Below are positions 4,804 through 5,831 of a DNA stretch of 5,831 bases, in pieces. The notes beneath the pieces are model-generated. The model had not been told where the DNA came from and ran no database searches. It saw nothing but the letters and a program-made list of their open reading frames with translations. Origin of the DNA: an uncultured Clostridia bacterium. Its GTDB lineage: Bacteria; Bacillota; Clostridia; Christensenellales; UBA1242. Location of the stretch: positions 1 to 5,831 of the forward strand of contig CAMPBB010000038.1 in NCBI GenBank assembly GCA_946635125.1, read 5' to 3'. Both the position numbers and the translations under genes were made by a program. Position 1 is the stretch's first letter, and each line of letters opens with the position of its first letter.

Positions 4804-5831
4804 CTACTCAATCACAAGTTTTGCTTGAGCACCTGGCCTTGCGCACACAATTTCAGCATATTTAACAAGAGTTGCTGTGTGCGTTGGGAATCCTTCTTTT
4901 TGTTTTAAGATTTGACCTTTGTCGTTTTCAAGCCAAGACCAATCTCCAAGCTCATGAATTTTAAAGTCATCACTGTTTAAAAAGTAAATTGTGTTTGAAT
5001 CAACAAACTTTTCAGCCAAAAATGGAATTCCATTAAATGTTATTGCAGTATATCCGCCAGCAAGAGTTAAGAAATCAACATTTAGTTTGTTTTGTTTGAA
5101 CAAGTTTTGATATGCCCTTCTTGCATCATATGCCCCACAAATAAAGTTGATTTGTGCACCTGTTTTTTCTTCTGATTCATCCAAAACTGCCATCATGTCA
5201 CTTTCTGTTAAGTTTTGAGTTGTTTTTGAAATTGGTTTCAAAAATGGATAATCTGTTTTGCTAACTGAATATATGGTTGGAATACTATCATCAAAAATTG
5301 CTCCAAGACCTGTTATTTCTTTATCTTTGCTTGCTTTTGCATAAAGTGAAACAGTTTTTGTGTTATCAGCCATATCTTCTGTGCAGTTAATGTCAAAAGT
5401 TAGTTTCTTTAAAGCAAAATCAATTGAAAGAATTTTTGCAGAACAAGACAAAGTGCCATTAACATATATGTCAACATTTTGTCCCACCATTAAGTTGTTA
5501 AGTTTTTCTGCAATAAATGTGTTTTCTCCACTTGCTGTGGCAAGCCCATTTGTTAAAAATGCACTTCCATTTCCATAAAGCATTCTTGCAAAATTCCATT
5601 TGCTTGAAGACAGCAATCCTTCCATTTCAGATGTTAAAAGATTAACAAAAGCACCTGCATCACTGCTTGAAGCTTTCAAAGCTTTGTCTGTTATTTCAAT
5701 TGTTCCATAGAGATTTTTTAAAGTGCTTTCAAACAAAAGATATTTGTTTTCAAAAGCCGTTGGAAGTGCTCCACTTTCTGTTCCAGCACCAGTTCCTCCG
5801 TTAACTCCATATGGAACAAGCCTTTTCACAA
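4804..5831 (-). CDS. Phage major capsid protein, HK97 fold (5' end outside window)
   Basis: The visible 341 residues are most of a major capsid protein; the reading frame is open at the right edge and the true start lies beyond it. Family-typical segments appear in order: YGVNGGTGAGTESGALP (7-23), STLKNLYGTIEITDKALKAS (35-54), DAGAFVNLLTSEMEGLL (57-73), FARMLYGNGSA (80-90), EITGLGAIFD (171-180), FNGIPFLAEKF (265-275) and TLVKYAEIVCARP (320-332). Residues about 100-170 look like a beta-rich insertion. The E-loop/axial-domain order matches capsid proteins common in Clostridia prophages. It would assemble the icosahedral head after scaffold-directed assembly; scaffold, portal and terminase are expected further right. 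A GTG at 5827-5829 is only an internal valine codon. No stop, frameshift or other decay is visible. Confidence 0.92.
   Translation of the reverse strand, partial: VKRLVPYGVNGGTGAGTESGALPTAFENKYLLFESTLKNLYGTIEITDKALKASSSDAGAFVNLLTSEMEGLLSSSKWNFARMLYGNGSAFLTNGLATASGENTFIAEKLNNLMVGQNVDIYVNGTLSCSAKILSIDFALKKLTFDINCTEDMADNTKTVSLYAKASKDKEITGLGAIFDDSIPTIYSVSKTDYPFLKPISKTTQNLTESDMMAVLDESEEKTGAQINFICGAYDARRAYQNLFKQNKLNVDFLTLAGGYTAITFNGIPFLAEKFVDSNTIYFLNSDDFKIHELGDWSWLENDKGQILKQKEGFPTHTATLVKYAEIVCARPGAQAKLVIE

Noticed and set aside
5360..5578. Plus-strand frame inside the capsid gene
   Set aside because: Antisense shadow of a confidently identified capsid coding region.
1..5831. CRISPR array, tRNA, rRNA or insertion sequence
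   Set aside because: No regularly spaced repeats, no cloverleaf-like sequence with tRNA consensus arms, no transposase-like frame or terminal inverted repeats were seen.

Overview
The window is very AT-rich. Every gene I can support lies on the minus strand, so biological order runs from the right edge (5831) to the left edge (1). Tryptophan is encoded by TGG, and TAA, TAG and TGA all serve as stops, so the standard bacterial code applies. Strong AAGGAG/GGAGG ribosome binding sites, a consensus sigma-A promoter and an N-terminally extended RNase J point to a low-GC Firmicute. My best guess is an uncultured gut-type member of class Clostridia; this placement is inference.

Positions 5831 to 591 hold the late (structural and lysis) genes of a prophage or prophage-derived element. 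In transcription order they are: an HK97-fold major capsid protein (5' end outside the window); a 124-aa coiled-coil protein; a 189-aa probable head-tail/tail-tube adaptor; a 467-aa beta-rich protein that I read as a tail hub or nozzle; a 262-aa tail-fibre protein with classic fibre linker motifs; a 55-aa orphan; a 148-aa orphan with a His/Cys-rich C-terminus; and a 98-aa two-helix holin-like protein. Spacing is tight: one ATGA overlap, and gaps of 3 to 44 nt except for one 93-nt gap. No tape measure, major tail protein or baseplate gene lies between capsid and fibre. That layout fits a short-tailed (podovirus-like) particle better than a siphovirus.

An intrinsic terminator at 525-557 ends the phage operon. 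Only two bases beyond it begins a perfect TTGACA-17 nt-TATAAT promoter (494-522). This drives a roughly 170-nt leader and then the start of RNase J (320 to 1, cut by the window edge), a housekeeping mRNA-decay enzyme that I take to be host chromosome. The leader contains a possible 18-codon upstream ORF and nested inverted repeats that could fold into a branched structure.

The points most worth following up are the compact capsid-to-fibre module, its junction with RNase J without a visible endolysin, integrase or attachment site, the structured RNase J leader, and the unrecognised small proteins between fibre and holin.
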